Shown here piece by piece: positions 19,401-28,422 of a DNA stretch of 57,762 bases. Source of the DNA: an uncultured Bacteroidota bacterium (lineage in GTDB: Bacteria > Bacteroidota > Bacteroidia > Bacteroidales > UBA12481); the NCBI GenBank assembly GCA_903851365.1, contig CAINOB010000129.1:1-57762 (forward strand), given 5' to 3'. The notes under the pieces were generated by a model. The model did no database searches and was not told the DNA's origin. It saw only the letters and a list, made by a program, of their open reading frames with translations. The number at the start of each line of letters is the position of its first letter. Positions within the stretch are counted from its first letter, which is position 1. The position numbers and the translations under genes were made by a program.

Positions 19401-19742
19401 AATAGATTTGTGTTTTTGCCTGATAATATTGCTTGCATCGCGAAAATTCAGACCCTTGATTATTCCCAGCCGCTGCAGTATAGGTTTTAAAATAAAGATG
19501 CCGGCAATAACCGCTAAAGCCACAATTGCAACATAGAAAATTACCTGTAAAAATTCGTTTTTACCTGTTACGGCATTAGCTGAAAGTACCAGCAAAAACA
19601 TCATAATCAGGGCTGCCGATGCAGTAATTACCAGTCCTTGAATTATTTTAACCCGGTAATATTTATTGATAAAATGGCGAAGCTTGCTTTCAACTATTTC
19701 ATCGTCCGTAATACCCTGATTGGTTCTCATTTTGCCAGCCAT
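16479..19742 (-). CDS. DUF4175 family large membrane-anchored coiled-coil protein
   Basis: A 1087-aa protein. The N-terminus has two close hydrophobic helices (IIQGLVITASAALIMMFLLV, about 34-55; FYVAIVALAVIAGIFILKP, about 68-90) and a third near residue 165-185. A beta-rich extracytoplasmic region (about 200-490) follows. The C-terminal half is highly charged and predicted coiled coil (runs of Lys/Glu such as KEQMEMSLELFKKYGMEKD). This architecture and its position beside the EnvC-like gene match the DUF4175 family of Bacteroidota; the role is unknown but is presumably in the envelope. It overlaps the upstream EnvC gene by 16 nt. A parS-like site lies inside. Confidence 0.82.
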   Translation of the reverse strand: MAGKMRTNQGITDDEIVESKLRHFINKYYRVKIIQGLVITASAALIMMFLLVLSANAVTGKNEFLQVIFYVAIVALAVIAGIFILKPILQRLGIIKGLNFRDASNIIRQKHKSIEDRIINIIELAHEKAGQNNKLYDFAIAQKTDNISGFNFDEAISFRKLFSFVFRLAILVAVLFCAYLLKPDFVKNGFSQMLTVNKQIAALSKAKFVILNDSLEVESGKDFLLQFKVVTDFPAENATLKMGSSEEKTQRVADGFEYLFKAVNSSVSFHLGCNGVISDEYVIKTLKKPEISNIQLKLIPPGYTSVESTLIDGDGNAEVPAGSVVIWTIRTVNTDELLIANDAGSEKLQGKGNAWNYQKTISKNSDYELICKNNNGLFTNYDYKISVVKDLYPSIDISDNRDTTISDDVYVQGIIQDDYGFSKLEVIENRDGKETTKDIAIKATGIYEQFYYTLVPDSTNAYYFFRVWDNDRIEGPKFTDSRKLSIRTVTKAELESINNQLADSIVTKLSNGMNAVDKMEKKISEFKMDQLVGELKPWEIQEKIKELNQIKKEVVDFLNNVSKNNKEFTENEKLLKYDQELTDKAKQIQDLMENLLDDEMKELLKQFEEMAKEFNAQKAETLTEKMEMNLEKLKEQMEMSLELFKKYGMEKDLLHQVDKLNSMADSLQKDKSLKEDSASNLKEEFKKWEQEYEKKLEEDKSLKKPMGLEDLTKERDEVRQDAEDVAKKASGTSPTDRRSKASKSLRKLAKKMENMLGQSEGEGQFVDLEDLRQIRNSLNDFSQKQEELNNRIDKINIINPTFSVVIKEQKELEDKFLTIRDSLKSIGYKQPVITRIVGTELFHVESSIKNLFDSYSRAQADIVRVEQNKIMTEVNSIAVKLDELIRSMQSGKGNGKSDKGFMDSKKPKEGEQSGSQKLGQSKAQQESLKEQLKSAIQKMKSGANGKKDREGLAKMLGEREMMRKALEQISQGGGLGEEARKKAADALNMMKEVEKDIIYNRLNDATLEKDNLIKTRLLEAENAEKERENENKRESKEFKGSFEPNRRELGKEADQNKVLEQMLKYNELKLKKFYQEKYQKYIESTKR
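17206..17221. other. parS-like palindrome inside the DUF4175 gene
   Basis: GATTCCACGTGGAACA matches the parS consensus at 14 of 16 positions, with both mismatches at the left end. It is the third such site within 3.3 kb. Confidence 0.55.
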
Positions 19743-20917
19743 TTTTCCGGATCAAGGTTGCTCTGACCCTTCCAGATCTGGAAATTAAACTCAGGACTTC
19801 CATCTTTTCCAGTATGTGTAGCCCTGCCTATTTCCTGCTTTATTTTCACATGATCTCCCACCTTGACTTTAAGGTCAGTGATATTCACGTAAGCTGAAAA
19901 ATACTCCCCATGTTTGATCAATACCAAGATATTCCCTCCGGCCATCAACATTACTGATGCCACTTTCCCTTCGAAAACCGCCTGAACCACAGCACCTTCC
20001 TCAGTAACAATGCTGATACCCGGATTAACGATTTCAACGTTTTTCAACCCGGGAGCGTTTTGCTTTCCATGCGACTGCGATATGATTCCACGCGCAACCG
20101 GCCAGGGCAACCGGCCCATATTCTGACTGAACTCATTGGAGATTATTTTTTCCTCGGGGGTCATACGCATACCCGAGCTGCTGACTTCGGAGCCCGTAGC
20201 AGCAGCTATCAAACGTGAAATTTCTTTTTCCAGCTTCTTATAGGTAGCTCTCTGAGCATCTAGATCTTTCTTCACCTGCTTTTCCTGTCGCTGAAGCGAC
20301 TTAACCGCACCCTCCTGATCTTTCCGGTCACTGTTCAGTTTCACCATTTCGCGTTTTTCATCCAGCAGCAGCTCCCTTCTCTGGTTCTTGTTCTCCTCCT
20401 GCTGTCGGTTGATATTCTTCAGTTCTGTCGTTTTAGCCTCGATTTTCTCTGCCTGTGCTTTGCGGAATCTGGCATATTGCTGCATATATTTCAGCCTTTT
20501 GAATGCCTGACTGAAATCCGCGGCAGCGAAAATATATTGCGAACGGTGATAGGCATTCCTGTTGAGATTAGTTTTATAAATCACATTGGCATAATCCCTT
20601 TTCAGCACCTGGATCTCGGTGTCAAGCGAACCTATGGTGGATTCATTCTTGCGGATCTCCTGATCGAGCATCGAAATTTCATTGCTTATACCGGTAACGA
20701 TTTTGTTCCTCACCGTTATCTTTCGGTTGATCAACTGCAAATTTTGCAGTTCATTCTGACGATTTGCCTGGGTTTGCTTCAGAAGTTCTTCAGTTCTGGC
20801 AATCTCCGCAAGACTTTTCTCACGCTGCGAACGCAAAGAATTAATATCCTGACAATAGCAATTCAGGGATAAAATTACTCCGATAAAGATGCCGGTAAAG
20901 GTTCTTAAGTATTTCAA
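19727..20917 (-). CDS. EnvC/NlpD-like murein hydrolase activator (M23 fold, degenerate)
   Basis: A 396-aa secreted protein: signal peptide (GIFIGVILSLNCYCQ), two long coiled coils (about residues 25-110 and 150-245) and a C-terminal LytM/M23 domain (about 275-396). In that domain the zinc ligands are not recognisable; the usual HLHFE box reads EFNFQIW. This is the pattern of EnvC, which activates amidases rather than cutting peptidoglycan itself. It is flanked by DUF4292 (4-nt overlap) and DUF4175 genes, a conserved Bacteroidota cluster. The role in cell separation is inferred from the family. Confidence 0.85.
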   Translation of the reverse strand: MKYLRTFTGIFIGVILSLNCYCQDINSLRSQREKSLAEIARTEELLKQTQANRQNELQNLQLINRKITVRNKIVTGISNEISMLDQEIRKNESTIGSLDTEIQVLKRDYANVIYKTNLNRNAYHRSQYIFAAADFSQAFKRLKYMQQYARFRKAQAEKIEAKTTELKNINRQQEENKNQRRELLLDEKREMVKLNSDRKDQEGAVKSLQRQEKQVKKDLDAQRATYKKLEKEISRLIAAATGSEVSSSGMRMTPEEKIISNEFSQNMGRLPWPVARGIISQSHGKQNAPGLKNVEIVNPGISIVTEEGAVVQAVFEGKVASVMLMAGGNILVLIKHGEYFSAYVNITDLKVKVGDHVKIKQEIGRATHTGKDGSPEFNFQIWKGQSNLDPEKWLAK

Positions 20918-21711
20918 AATTTATCGAAATTAAAATCCAGGGTTTCTTTAATTTCCTTTTTAACAATATTTACATCCACCGCAAAATTACGTTCCGAATC
21001 GATGCCTTTCAGTTCAATTTTCCTGATAACGTTGTCCTTATTATACAGGTACTTAACATCAGCGATCCATTGTCCCTTGATATCCCGCATTTTTGAATCC
21101 TGAACAAGAAATGTCTCCCGGTCAAGCACAAATTCGTTAAAGTATTTAAGTCCGCTTTCTTCCTCCGACGGGCGGCTGTTTGACACCAGACGCAAATTTT
21201 CCTTATCGCTTTTAATGACTAAATTCTCAATCAAATCCTTCAACTGATCGCCGGCAGAAGTGAACAATGTCTGGTTGAAAATACCCTGCATTGCATAAAA
21301 ATCCACCGGGTAACCAATTTTTGCAGCAATCAGTTTCCAATTTCCCTTTTCCTTTATTCCCAACATCTTCGAAATGATCCAGACACTATCGCGGTTGGCA
21401 TAAATTTTGGCCACTTCAATACCGATCGTAGAACGCATCATGACAAAAATCTGCTTATCCTTTTCGAGTTTTACCGTACCCATAAAGCCAATTTTTTTAC
21501 CATCCTCATCGGCTCGTCCGGTTATTCTTATCTCAAGGAATTTCCATTCTGGCTGCGCGTTAACAGCTTTTCTTACAATATTTTCATCTTCTGTCATATT
21601 TTTTTTTGCACCCACCGATTTCTTGAGCAGGGAGCATCCATTAATGGTTAACAAGGCCATTGCGACCATACAAACAACACCTGCATGCCTAACTTTTCTG
21701 TTCATAGTCAT
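20914..21711 (-). CDS. DUF4292 family lipoprotein
   Basis: A 265-aa protein with a lipoprotein signal: hydrophobic MVAMALLTINGCS, where the Cys is the expected lipidation site. The body matches the LolA/LolB-like DUF4292 family (FMGTVKLEKDKQIFVMMRSTIG, then EVAKIYANRDSVWII), often found beside EnvC-type genes. It may function in outer-membrane lipoprotein handling, but that is inference from fold similarity. It overlaps its neighbours on both sides by 4 nt. Confidence 0.8.
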   Translation of the reverse strand: MTMNRKVRHAGVVCMVAMALLTINGCSLLKKSVGAKKNMTEDENIVRKAVNAQPEWKFLEIRITGRADEDGKKIGFMGTVKLEKDKQIFVMMRSTIGIEVAKIYANRDSVWIISKMLGIKEKGNWKLIAAKIGYPVDFYAMQGIFNQTLFTSAGDQLKDLIENLVIKSDKENLRLVSNSRPSEEESGLKYFNEFVLDRETFLVQDSKMRDIKGQWIADVKYLYNKDNVIRKIELKGIDSERNFAVDVNIVKKEIKETLDFNFDKF

Positions 21712-23426
21712 TTTAGCCCGTTACTTATTTTACTGTCAATTTTATCAGAAGCTTCCTTTGTTGCCTTAGCTTTGATCCAGGCCTGTTTTGCATCATCAGG
21801 CTTACCATTTCTAAAAAGGATATCTCCATAATGCTCCAGCACTTCGCCGCTCGGATCCGGGGAAAGTTTTATGGTTTTAACGATCGGATCATAAGCCTTT
21901 ACGTACTCCTTACGTTGGTATAAAACCCAGGCAAAAGTATCGAGGTACGTAGGGTTTTCAGGCTCTTTTGTCACACATTTCGTGATCATATCCAAAGCTT
22001 TGTCCAGTTCCTTTTCATCCAGTGCAAGATAATAACTATAATTGTTCAGAACCTGAACGTTATCCGGTTCCAGAACCAGCATCTGGTCAAAGTTGGCAAA
22101 AGCTTCGGTGCTGTTTCCATTCCGGTATAAAGCCTCCGCCAGTGAAAGATAAAACTGTTTGATGATTTCGGCACTTTGTCCCGGAATTCCTATGCCTTTG
22201 TTCAGTGATGCTATAGCTACCGGAAAGTCCTTTTTCTCGATGGCGGAAATGCCTTTAAAAAGGTGGAATAATCCCTGACCAGGAAAATAGACCAATGCGC
22301 TGTCAGTCAACGGTAGCATTTCACCGAATCGTTTTTCTTCATTAAGAATAAACAGGAGATTTTGCCATACCAGAAAGTTGCCCGGTTCGGTAGAAGTTAA
22401 TCTGCGATACAGTGGCTCGGCCTCTTTCAGCCGTTCCTCGGAATACAGAAAATTGGCATATAGCAGGTCAACCTCAGGAGTTCCCTTATCCACCTCATAC
22501 AGTGTTTCGATGAGTTTAATAACCTCATTATCCAGTTTTTGCTGCTTCTCCTGGGCAGAAATATAACCCTTAACAATCTCTATTTTGATAGCGGGATTCA
22601 CATCGGGCGACCGAAAACCTTTCAGAAATTCAGCCAGTGCTTCCGCCTTTTTACCGGTCTGAAAATAGAATTGGCCCAATGAAAAGCTGATGGCAGGATT
22701 ATCAGGATTCTTTTCTTTCAGGATCTTATACTGAGCGGTAGCATCATCAAGTTTCCCCTTAGTGGCATAAGCTTCAGCAAGTATGCCGCGGACTTCAAAA
22801 TCTTCCGGATATTTTTTGAGCCATTCCAGGAGGATCTTTGCCCCCTTATCGAAGTTATTCATCGAGAAATAAGCATCCTTTTTCCTAACCGTGGCCCAGC
22901 GCGACAGGTCAACATCATCAGGCAGCTTACTCAGTCGTTTCAGGGCTTCTTTTTCCTGTTTTCCCTGGATAAGCATTTCGATTTCTGCAGTCAGAAATTC
23001 AATGTCCGCAGGAAAAACTTTTTCCAGCTGACGGTAAATCGGAACACATTCTAACTGCTTACCCTGCATTTTCAGGTTTTCTATCAGCAGTAATCCATAC
23101 CATTTATTGGTCTGATCGCGTTTCCATGCATTCCGGGCATATCCTGTTGCCGCCGAGTAGTCCTTTTTATCCGAATACAGGAGAGCAAGCTCATAGAAAG
23201 CCGAACCCGAAACCTGGTTCAACTCAGTACATTTCTGAAACATTTGCAATGCCTGCTCCTGATTACCCAGCATTTTAAACCGCAGCCCTTCGGCAAAATA
23301 GTATTTAAACTTGGCAGCCGCCGGTTGCGAGGTATCCGAAACAGCAAACTCCTGTGCAACAACCTTCTGCGAGTATCCAACCGCCACTGCCAACACCAAC
23401 CCCAATGCTATTATTTTATACTTCAT
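21708..23426 (-). CDS. Secreted tetratricopeptide-repeat protein
   Basis: A 572-aa protein with a signal peptide (KIIALGLVLAVAVGYSQKVVAQ) followed by at least eight TPR units from about residue 40 to 550, for example YYFAEGLRFKMLGNQEQALQ, GSAFYELALLYSDKKDYSAA and VEHYGDI-type units (VLEHYGDILFRNGKPDDAKQ) at the end. TPR proteins scaffold complexes; this one precedes DUF4292 and EnvC-like genes in a conserved envelope cluster, so a periplasmic assembly role is likely. No enzymatic domain is seen. Confidence 0.85.
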   Translation of the reverse strand: MKYKIIALGLVLAVAVGYSQKVVAQEFAVSDTSQPAAAKFKYYFAEGLRFKMLGNQEQALQMFQKCTELNQVSGSAFYELALLYSDKKDYSAATGYARNAWKRDQTNKWYGLLLIENLKMQGKQLECVPIYRQLEKVFPADIEFLTAEIEMLIQGKQEKEALKRLSKLPDDVDLSRWATVRKKDAYFSMNNFDKGAKILLEWLKKYPEDFEVRGILAEAYATKGKLDDATAQYKILKEKNPDNPAISFSLGQFYFQTGKKAEALAEFLKGFRSPDVNPAIKIEIVKGYISAQEKQQKLDNEVIKLIETLYEVDKGTPEVDLLYANFLYSEERLKEAEPLYRRLTSTEPGNFLVWQNLLFILNEEKRFGEMLPLTDSALVYFPGQGLFHLFKGISAIEKKDFPVAIASLNKGIGIPGQSAEIIKQFYLSLAEALYRNGNSTEAFANFDQMLVLEPDNVQVLNNYSYYLALDEKELDKALDMITKCVTKEPENPTYLDTFAWVLYQRKEYVKAYDPIVKTIKLSPDPSGEVLEHYGDILFRNGKPDDAKQAWIKAKATKEASDKIDSKISNGLK

Positions 23427-23504
23427 ATATTTATTCCATCCTACTAATTTCAGTCCCCCCCATCTGAAGATGGAGTTTATTGATAGAACCCCCGTCTTCT
23501 GCCT

Positions 23505-23939
23505 TCATTTATGTCCCGTATGTCCGAAGCCTCCGGCTCCCCGCTCGGTTTCATTCAAGCTTTCAACGGCTTCCCAGCTTATTGTTTCATGCTTACTGAT
23601 AATCATCTGGCAAATCCGTTCACCGTCCTCGATGACAACATCGCCGCCCGACAGGTTTATCAGTATAATCCCTACCTCGCCACGATAATCAGCATCGATG
23701 GTTCCCGGAGTATTCAACACCGAAATGCCCCTTTTCAGGGCCAGACCGCTGCGTGGACGGATCTGAGCCTCATAACCCTGCGGTAGCTCAATAAACAGCC
23801 CGGTGGGAATCAGCTTTCGTTCCATATTTTTCATCACGACAGGTGCATCCAGGTTCGCGCGGATATCCATGCCAGCCGAAAGCTCTGTGCTGTACGCCGG
23901 CAATTCATGCTTTGAATGATTAACAATTTTCACCTTCAT
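23505..23939 (-). CDS. dut: Deoxyuridine 5'-triphosphate nucleotidohydrolase
   Basis: Hydrolyses dUTP to dUMP, keeping uracil out of DNA and feeding thymidylate synthesis. All five trimeric dUTPase motifs are visible: [48 protein letters not shown] and the C-terminal [13 protein letters not shown] arm that closes the active site. Length 144 aa is typical. It is separated from the TPR gene by about 80 nt and from the flippase stop by 23 nt. Confidence 0.97.
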   Translation of the reverse strand: MKVKIVNHSKHELPAYSTELSAGMDIRANLDAPVVMKNMERKLIPTGLFIELPQGYEAQIRPRSGLALKRGISVLNTPGTIDADYRGEVGIILINLSGGDVVIEDGERICQMIISKHETISWEAVESLNETERGAGGFGHTGHK

Positions 23940-23962
23940 AAAACGAACAATTTTATCATAAG

Positions 23963-25450
23963 TTATTTACGGCCACGATTTCTGACCTGCTGCCAGATCG
24001 ACTGCACCATTGCCTTTTCCTTTAATCCCACTACTACAATGAAAACCATCAGCAGCAGGCTGTCCCACGCCAGGCGAATAAAGAAATTTTCGGGTTTTAT
24101 CAGGGCCGATATCGCGTATAGAGCAAGGGCCAGGGCGGTCCAGGCCAGCAACATGCCTGTCTGATAGGGAATAGGATAGATTCTCCGACCCCAGAAATAG
24201 GAGAGCACCATCATCGTGGTGTAGCAGGCAAGGGTAGCCCAGGCAGCTCCCATATATCCGATTTTCGGAACCAGGGTCCAGTTCAGGACGATCGTTACCA
24301 CTGCGCCGGTAAGCGCCATGATTGCTGCATAGCGGGTGAGATCCTTTACTTTATACCACACCGACAGGTTATAATAGACTCCCAGGAAGAAATTGCCCAG
24401 CAATACGATCGGCACCACTGCCTGACCCACCCAAAAATCTTTCTGCCGCAACAGTACCACCTTGAAAATATCGATATACAGTGAGGTGATTAGAAAGAGG
24501 ATGAGACCGGTTATCACAAAATAGCGTAACACAAGGGCATAGGTTTCCCCGGAATCCTTTTCCTTAGAGACTTTAAAAAGGAAGGGTTCAAATGCATACC
24601 GGAACATCTGGATAAATAGCATCATCAGCACCGCTATCCGATAGTTTGATGAATAGATACCAACCTGGCCCTGATCACCCGTCAGCAGCTTTACAAAAAT
24701 CTTATCCCCTGAATCATTGATCGATCCGGCCAGTCCAACAAGCACCAGGGGAGCCGAGTATTTCAGCAGCCTGATCATAAACTTGCGGTCAAGCTTCCAC
24801 TGGAAACTGCGCATTTCCGGTATGAGCAGGACGAACATCAGGGCGCTTGTCAGCATATTACAGAGGAAAACATATCCCACGCCGAGGTCCGGATTATACA
24901 GCCACCCCGGCAGTCCGCCCGCATGCTTGTGAATCCATGGAAAAATCAGCAGGAAGGTTATTACCAGAGCAATGTTAATCAGTACGTTAAACATCTTTAG
25001 CAGGGCAAACCTCCTTGGCCTCCCGTCCTGCCTGATTTTAGCAAAAGGTACGAGTGCCATCGAGTCGATAGCCACAATCCAGGCCATCCAGATAATGTAA
25101 TTCTGATTGCCGCTGTAATGAATTGACTCCGATATTGGATTGATGAAAACATAAACCAGGCCCATCCATAACAGGGAAAGAATGGAAATAAAACCAATAG
25201 CGTGACTGAAGGCCTTCCGTTCATCCAGCTTTTCCTTTGCAAAGCGAAAAAAGCCAGATTCCATGCCGAACTCAATAATTACTAAAGCAATGGCCAACCA
25301 GGCATACAGTTCACTGAGAACCCCATATGGCTTCGGTCCAAATATCGAGGTATAAAAACTGGTTAAAATGAGAAAATTCAGCACCCTGGGGAGGATACTT
25401 CCCAATCCGTAGACCATGGTTTGTCCGGCAAGCTTTTTAACCTGATTCAA
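23963..25450 (-). CDS. Polysaccharide/oligosaccharide flippase (MATE/Wzx-like)
   Basis: A 495-aa integral membrane protein with about 14 hydrophobic helices, of the Wzx/PST flippase superfamily that moves lipid-linked sugars across the inner membrane. The beginning [21 protein letters not shown] is the typical N-terminus. The apparent start is TTG (25448-25450), because in-frame upstream sequence reaches a stop and the next ATG would drop the conserved KKLAGQT. A TAAATTTG promoter box lies 22 nt upstream. Which polymer it exports cannot be told. Confidence 0.88.
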   Translation of the reverse strand: MNQVKKLAGQTMVYGLGSILPRVLNFLILTSFYTSIFGPKPYGVLSELYAWLAIALVIIEFGMESGFFRFAKEKLDERKAFSHAIGFISILSLLWMGLVYVFINPISESIHYSGNQNYIIWMAWIVAIDSMALVPFAKIRQDGRPRRFALLKMFNVLINIALVITFLLIFPWIHKHAGGLPGWLYNPDLGVGYVFLCNMLTSALMFVLLIPEMRSFQWKLDRKFMIRLLKYSAPLVLVGLAGSINDSGDKIFVKLLTGDQGQVGIYSSNYRIAVLMMLFIQMFRYAFEPFLFKVSKEKDSGETYALVLRYFVITGLILFLITSLYIDIFKVVLLRQKDFWVGQAVVPIVLLGNFFLGVYYNLSVWYKVKDLTRYAAIMALTGAVVTIVLNWTLVPKIGYMGAAWATLACYTTMMVLSYFWGRRIYPIPYQTGMLLAWTALALALYAISALIKPENFFIRLAWDSLLLMVFIVVVGLKEKAMVQSIWQQVRNRGRK

Positions 25451-25471
25451 TTGACCCTTGTTTTAATGGGT

Positions 25472-25479
25472 CAAATTTA
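25472..25479 (-). promoter_or_regulatory. -7 box (TAAATTTG) upstream of the flippase
   Basis: On the minus strand TAAATTTG fits TAnnTTTG and lies 22 nt before the TTG start of the flippase, in the 37-nt gap after the M24 peptidase. Confidence 0.5.
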
Positions 25480-25487
25480 GGAAGAAT

Positions 25488-26801
25488 CTACAGAGTATCA
25501 CTGAGTAAATCGTCCATTGACTTACAAGGCATGCCACCAAGGATTTTGCAGCCATTGTCGGTCACTACCAGAGAATCCTCTATCCTAACCCCGAACTTGC
25601 CGTACAGGTAGAGTCCGGGCTCATTTGTGAAGGTCATTCCAGTAGTCATTATTAACTTATTATTTCTGACGAGATAGGGGAATTCATGTCCTTCGGTACC
25701 GATACCGTGGCCGAGACGATGAGTAAAATATTCATAATCGGCGCCATAACCGCCCTTGGCCATTTCCTTACGGGCTGCTGCATCCACATCACCGCATATC
25801 GCACCATTATGTATTGCCTTAAAGGCTGCCTGCTGGGCGTTCCAAACGGTTTCCCACACTTTTTTCAGCTCATCCGAAGGCTTGCCAAAAATTGCTGTGC
25901 GGGTAACATCCGACTTATACCCCTTTAACGAACAACCGCCATCCACCAAAACAACATCGCCCTGTTCAAGAGTTTTAATAAATTTCGTCCCATGTGGAAA
26001 AGCAGCGTTGGTTCCGAACAGCGGGCCTCCGCCACCCGAAACACCCATATCTGTATGTGCCTGAGAGACTATCTTGCTAAATTCGCCGGTTGTCATGCCT
26101 GGGTGCAATTGTGCAAATCCCTTTTTATAAGCCAGCTTGGTAATCCGGTTGGCCACATCCATCAACTGGATTTCCTTGGCTGTTTTCACGGCGCGGGTAT
26201 TTTCCGTAATCACTGAACCATCCACTACCTGAACACCGCCAGCCCGGCGTATACCCTCGTTAACAAAACTCCGGGCATTCGGATCGATCCCGATTTTTCC
26301 TCCCGGCTTGCCTATTTTTTTCAGATAATCAGCAAAAAGAGAGTAGGGGCCCTCATGCTCGTGCCAGGTCCTGATATCTTTTCCATATTCAATGACTTCC
26401 TCGGCCCGTTGCTTTTCAAAGGCCGGACAGATCCAGACCATATCAGCATGCGGACTCAGCAAAAATCCGAAAACCCGCTCACTGCTCCACCAGGCAGTAT
26501 TGGTGAAATATCCCAGATTATTACCTCCCTCAACGAATAGTGCATCGATATTCGATTTAGCCATCCACTCCCTGGCCTTTTCCTGTCGCGCCAGATAATC
26601 TTCGCGCACAATCTCCGGCAACCCTTTTAAAAGATCTGTCTGAACCTGCTCCGCACTATCATTTGTCATCCCGACGAAAGTCGGGACCCCGTCCCTAACC
26701 ACACCTGCTTTTTCGGGAACCGCGCCACTGAGCATCGGTGCTGCAGCTACACCAATTGCTGATAAAGCCGCTGTTTTCAGAAAATCCCTTCTATTTTTCA
26801 T
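25488..26801 (-). CDS. M24-family Xaa-Pro aminopeptidase/dipeptidase, Tat-exported
   Basis: Metallopeptidase with the pita-bread fold that cleaves X-Pro bonds. A twin-arginine-like signal is at the N-terminus (KNRRDFLKTAALSAIGVAAA). The creatinase-like N-domain spans about 75-215 and the catalytic domain about 220-437. Metal ligands are visible in VLVDGGCSLKGYKSDVTRTA (two Asp), HRLGHGIGTEGHE (His), FTNEPGLY (Glu) and GVRIEDSLVV (Glu). Residues about 34-46 (VRDGVPTFVGMTN) are encoded by a copy of the dispersed hairpin repeat, placed between signal peptide and mature enzyme, where an insertion is tolerable. 437 aa. Confidence 0.93.
   Translation of the reverse strand: MKNRRDFLKTAALSAIGVAAAPMLSGAVPEKAGVVRDGVPTFVGMTNDSAEQVQTDLLKGLPEIVREDYLARQEKAREWMAKSNIDALFVEGGNNLGYFTNTAWWSSERVFGFLLSPHADMVWICPAFEKQRAEEVIEYGKDIRTWHEHEGPYSLFADYLKKIGKPGGKIGIDPNARSFVNEGIRRAGGVQVVDGSVITENTRAVKTAKEIQLMDVANRITKLAYKKGFAQLHPGMTTGEFSKIVSQAHTDMGVSGGGGPLFGTNAAFPHGTKFIKTLEQGDVVLVDGGCSLKGYKSDVTRTAIFGKPSDELKKVWETVWNAQQAAFKAIHNGAICGDVDAAARKEMAKGGYGADYEYFTHRLGHGIGTEGHEFPYLVRNNKLIMTTGMTFTNEPGLYLYGKFGVRIEDSLVVTDNGCKILGGMPCKSMDDLLSDTL
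26663..26702 (-). repeat. Dispersed hairpin repeat, copy inside the M24 peptidase gene
   Basis: This 40-bp stretch matches the repeats at 36339 and 36781 at about 31 of 40 positions. Its stem TCCCGAC-GAAA-GTCGGGA is perfect although the bases differ from the other copies, so pairing has been conserved by paired changes. It is translated in frame as part of the linker after the signal peptide. Confidence 0.8.
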
Positions 26802-26818
26802 TGCCGTAAATTTTGAGG

Positions 26819-27943
26819 TTAAAGTAGAAACAAATCCGATAATATCCCATCGCTGCGAAACCAGGCTTCAGTGTCAAAACGGATCCGTTCATTTTCAAGA
26901 ACCAGGTAACCTTTACTGATATGTTCATCAGCCATATCAAGCAGTTCGGACCAGGCCGCCTCACCGAATTCCGACCTAAAACCAGATTTCTCAATTCCTG
27001 CAGCGGTCCTCAATCTTGTCATGACATATTCGTTCCGGTGCATCGTACTGTCGATCGTCTCTCCTTTCGGCAGCTTTTTCGCCCTGATATCTGTTGAGTA
27101 TTTTGCCAGACTTGCCGGATTCCAGTGGCGCTGCGTGCCATTGAAAGAGTGCGCCGAGGGGCCCAGACCGAGGTAGGGTTCACCCGTCCAGTATTTTGAA
27201 TTGTGGCGGCTAACCCTTTTGTTTCTCGCAAAATTCGATATTTCATATTGCTCAAAACCCCTTGCGCCCAGCAGGGAAATCAATTTAAGATATTGTTCAA
27301 CGCTTTCTGAATCAGGTATCTCAGAAAACAACCCAGCCTTTTTCAATTTCCCAAACCGTGTTCCGGGTTCTATAGTCAGATGATAAGCGGAAATATGGTT
27401 GGCCGGCAAACCGGCAGCAACATCAAGATTTTGCTCCCACTCATCTGAACTCATCCCAGGAATGCCGTAGATCAGATCGAGACTGATATTCCCGAATCCA
27501 TATTTTGCGGCCATCATCACCGCATCCTTAGCCTGGGCCGCATTGTGCCTGCGGTTCATCAATTTAAGGTGCTCATCGAAAAATGATTGGGTACCGATGC
27601 TTATCCGGTTAAATCCGATCTGCAGATACCGGGTCAGCAATCCGGGGGTCAGGTCATCAGGGTTGGCTTCTATCGTGATTTCGGCATCTTTGCTCACTTC
27701 ATACATTTCATGCAGCTGCACGAGGATCTTCTCCAGATACGAAGGGTGGAGAAGGGTAGGGGTACCGCCTCCAAAATATATTGTATCTACCTGTTTATTA
27801 ATTAGATAATCCGATCTTAATTTGATTTCATCGATCATCAAATCCGCAAAACCATCACGGCCCTCATTTTTTGTGACTGAATAAAAATCACAATAAAAGC
27901 ACTTACTCTGGCAAAATGGGATGTGAATGTATATGCCGCTCAT
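26819..27943 (-). CDS. hemW: Radical SAM haem chaperone HemW (formerly HemN-like)
   Basis: A 374-aa radical SAM protein that delivers haem to target enzymes. The cluster motif CQSKCFYCDF (CxxxCxxC) is near the N-terminus after GIYIHIPF, followed by YFGGGTPTLL, EANPDD, RISIGTQSFF and the HemN C-terminal domain. The extra upstream cysteine typical of true coproporphyrinogen dehydrogenase HemN is absent, supporting HemW. It ends 17 nt before the M24 peptidase start and is divergent from the VanZ gene. Confidence 0.93.
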   Translation of the reverse strand: MSGIYIHIPFCQSKCFYCDFYSVTKNEGRDGFADLMIDEIKLRSDYLINKQVDTIYFGGGTPTLLHPSYLEKILVQLHEMYEVSKDAEITIEANPDDLTPGLLTRYLQIGFNRISIGTQSFFDEHLKLMNRRHNAAQAKDAVMMAAKYGFGNISLDLIYGIPGMSSDEWEQNLDVAAGLPANHISAYHLTIEPGTRFGKLKKAGLFSEIPDSESVEQYLKLISLLGARGFEQYEISNFARNKRVSRHNSKYWTGEPYLGLGPSAHSFNGTQRHWNPASLAKYSTDIRAKKLPKGETIDSTMHRNEYVMTRLRTAAGIEKSGFRSEFGEAAWSELLDMADEHISKGYLVLENERIRFDTEAWFRSDGILSDLFLL

Positions 27944-28008
27944 GAAAACCCCTTCAGTTGAAATCGGGTATTTTTATCTATAATTGTAGCCAAATATTAG
28001 CCCCGTTA

Positions 28009-28422
28009 ATGATACGAAAGTTATTTATAATTAGCCTGATCTGGGCACTTCTGATTCTTATACTCTGTGCCATTCCGGGAGGCTCATTACCAAGGGTGAG
28101 TTTTTTTAACATACCCAATTTCGATAAGTACGTTCATGCCGGACTTTATTTTCCACTTGCCTTCTTTTTATGTGCCGAGTTCGATCTGACAAAAAAGACC
28201 ATTTTTCAATTGTCCGGACCGTTACTCACCATGCTTATTGTGGCTTTTTACGGGGGTTTGATAGAAATTCTTCAGGATAAACTGTTCATTAACCGGTCGG
28301 CCGAATTGATGGATTTCTTTGCGGATCTGATCGGTGGATTGGCCGGATTAACGATCTATTACCTGTTTTTCAGGCCATTTTTCCATAAGCTGCTGGACAG
28401 GAAAAAGCAACTCCCTGATTAA
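28009..28422 (+). CDS. VanZ-family membrane protein
   Basis: About 137 aa with four hydrophobic segments (LFIISLIWALLILILCAIPG near the N-terminus). It carries the VanZ pattern FDKYVHAGLYFPLAFFL and a late DFFADLIGGLAGLTIYYLFF. VanZ-like proteins are linked to glycopeptide resistance or envelope stress, but most have no assigned role. I use the ATG at 28009 (MIRKLFII); an earlier in-frame ATG exists at 27958. It converges with the LutB-like gene with a 4-nt overlap of stop codons. Confidence 0.85.
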   Translation: MIRKLFIISLIWALLILILCAIPGGSLPRVSFFNIPNFDKYVHAGLYFPLAFFLCAEFDLTKKTIFQLSGPLLTMLIVAFYGGLIEILQDKLFINRSAELMDFFADLIGGLAGLTIYYLFFRPFFHKLLDRKKQLPD

